Below are positions 14,608 to 15,007 of a stretch of DNA of 15,007 bases, piece after piece. The DNA comes from Actinomycetota bacterium. Lineage in GTDB: Bacteria; Actinomycetota; Thermoleophilia; Gaiellales; Gaiellaceae. The stretch's first letter is position 1, and the number at the start of each line of letters is the position of its first letter. A model generated the notes under the pieces. That model saw only the letters and a program-made list of their open reading frames with translations. It searched no databases and was not told where the DNA came from. The DNA lies in assembly GCA_013812465.1 (NCBI GenBank), contig JACCTK010000363.1, positions 1 through 15,007 of the forward strand. The letters are read 5' to 3'. A program made the translations under genes and the position numbers.

Positions 14608-14634
14608 CTGGCACTCCTCCAGTGTGAGTGCCAG
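14608..14634. promoter_or_regulatory. CIRCE element (HrcA operator)
   Basis: CTGGCACTC, nine bases, then GAGTGCCAG forms a perfect 9-bp inverted repeat with the canonical 9-nt spacer. The consensus TTAGCACTC-N9-GAGTGCTAA is matched in the GCACTC/GAGTGC core; the outer bases are changed symmetrically. The position over the transcription start fits HrcA repression of groES-groEL, relieved by heat shock. hrcA itself is not in the window. Confidence 0.9.
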
Positions 14635-14655
14635 ACGTGTTACAAACTCGTGACC

Positions 14656-14661
14656 AGGAGG
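14656..14661 (+). promoter_or_regulatory. Ribosome-binding site of groES
   Basis: A perfect AGGAGG lies 7 nt before the ATG at 14669, contrasting with the many genes in this window that have none. This fits a highly translated chaperone. Confidence 0.8.
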
Positions 14662-14668
14662 TCTACGA

Positions 14669-15001
14669 ATGGATTTGCAGCCTCTGGGCGACCGCCTGAT
14701 CGTCGAAGTCCTCGATGAAGAGGAGACGACGTTCAGTGGCATCGTGTTGCCCGACACGGCGAAGGAGAAGCCGCAGCGCGGCAAGGTTCTCGCCGTAGGT
14801 CCCGGCCCGCGTGACGAGGACGGGGAGTTCATCAAGATGGACATCGAGGTCGACGACGAGATCATCTTCTCCAAGTACGGGGGAACGGAGATCAAGGTCG
14901 GCGCCGACGACGTCCTGATCCTGCGTGAGTCAGACGTGCTCGCGAAGGTCGTAACCACAGGTGGCAAGAGCAAGCGCAAGCTTGCCGGCGCCACCGCTTA
15001 G
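14669..15001 (+). CDS. groES: Co-chaperonin GroES
   Basis: A 110-residue cytosolic 10-kDa chaperonin that caps GroEL during protein folding. It opens with LQPLGDRLIVEVLDEEE (3-19). The mobile loop that contacts GroEL is TTFSGIVLPDTAKEKPQRG (20-38), followed by KVLAVGPG, the roof-loop region and IIFSKYGGTEIKVGADDVLILRESDVLA at the end. Relative to the usual 95-100 residues there is a basic C-terminal tail of about 15 residues (TTGGKSKRKLAGATA). It has its own promoter, a CIRCE operator and a perfect ribosome-binding site. The stop overlaps a second AGGAGG (15000-15005), so groEL almost certainly begins just past the window edge and the two form an operon. Confidence 0.96.
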   Translation: MDLQPLGDRLIVEVLDEEETTFSGIVLPDTAKEKPQRGKVLAVGPGPRDEDGEFIKMDIEVDDEIIFSKYGGTEIKVGADDVLILRESDVLAKVVTTGGKSKRKLAGATA

Positions 15002-15006
15002 GAGGA
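15000..15006 (+). promoter_or_regulatory. Ribosome-binding site of the next gene (probably groEL)
   Basis: AGGAGGA overlaps the groES TAG stop. A start codon is expected within about 10 nt beyond the window edge. groEL is the usual next gene, though it is not visible here. Confidence 0.6.
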
Positions 15007-15007
15007 A

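Larger units (their letters stand above)
14508..14654. repeat. 17-nt inverted repeat flanking the Nudix–groES control region
   Basis: TGTTACAAAGTCGTGAC is on the minus strand at 14524-14508 and contains the Nudix GTG start; TGTTACAAACTCGTGAC is on the plus strand at 14638-14654, 14 nt before the groES ATG. They match at 16 of 17 positions and each points toward the gene it precedes. This may be a shared regulatory or leader motif. Confidence 0.55.

Overview
The window looks like chromosomal housekeeping DNA from a high-GC Gram-positive bacterium, most likely an actinomycete relative; a deep lineage such as Thermoleophilia is my guess from gene style, not something the sequence proves. The evidence is high GC, frequent GTG starts, several genes whose -10-like hexamer lies only 6-8 nt before the start codon (apparently leaderless), an FprA-type ferredoxin reductase, and a CIRCE-type heat-shock operator in front of groES. 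I see no phage, insertion sequence, CRISPR array, tRNA or rRNA.

Layout. Plus-strand fpr (148-1527), a secreted chymotrypsin-fold protease (1592-2446) and fumC (2517-3878) come first. They converge on minus-strand lipA (3903-4823), which is divergent from a GNAT acetyltransferase (4845-5798). That gene overlaps by four bases a cupin gene that is broken by one extra base (5795-6323). A second GNAT gene (minus) and an alpha/beta-hydrolase–LuxR fusion (plus) diverge around 6834-6900. From 13182 down to 7976 everything is on the minus strand: E1 alpha, E1 beta and E2 of a 2-oxoacid dehydrogenase, a GFA-family protein, lipB and a small helical protein. A zinc-ribbon gene (plus), an ASCH gene and a Nudix gene (minus), and groES (plus) finish the window; a ribosome-binding site at the right edge implies that groEL follows.

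The main theme is lipoate-dependent central metabolism. LipB and LipA make the lipoyl cofactor carried by E2. E1 and E2 feed acyl-CoA towards the TCA cycle, where fumarase acts. No E3 (dihydrolipoamide dehydrogenase) is present here.

The most unusual content is non-coding. A 56-57 nt element occurs twice about 12 kb apart (24-79 and 12026-12082). It has two identical 17-nt flanks around a hairpin whose stem changes by compensatory substitutions. The second copy sits in the 166-nt gap between E1 alpha and E1 beta and is bracketed by a 15-nt inverted repeat. Two other palindrome families lie at gene ends and gaps: GGTGAC/GTCACC hairpins at 3858-3886 and 13655-13686, and paired GGGC-type palindromes at 13261-13346. 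One of the first family supplies the last codons and the stop of fumC.

No gene-free stretch exceeds 300 bases. The largest gaps are 13183-13361 (paired palindromes and promoters), 11973-12138 (structured element), 14513-14668 (groES/Nudix control region) and 1-147 (first copy of the structured element).
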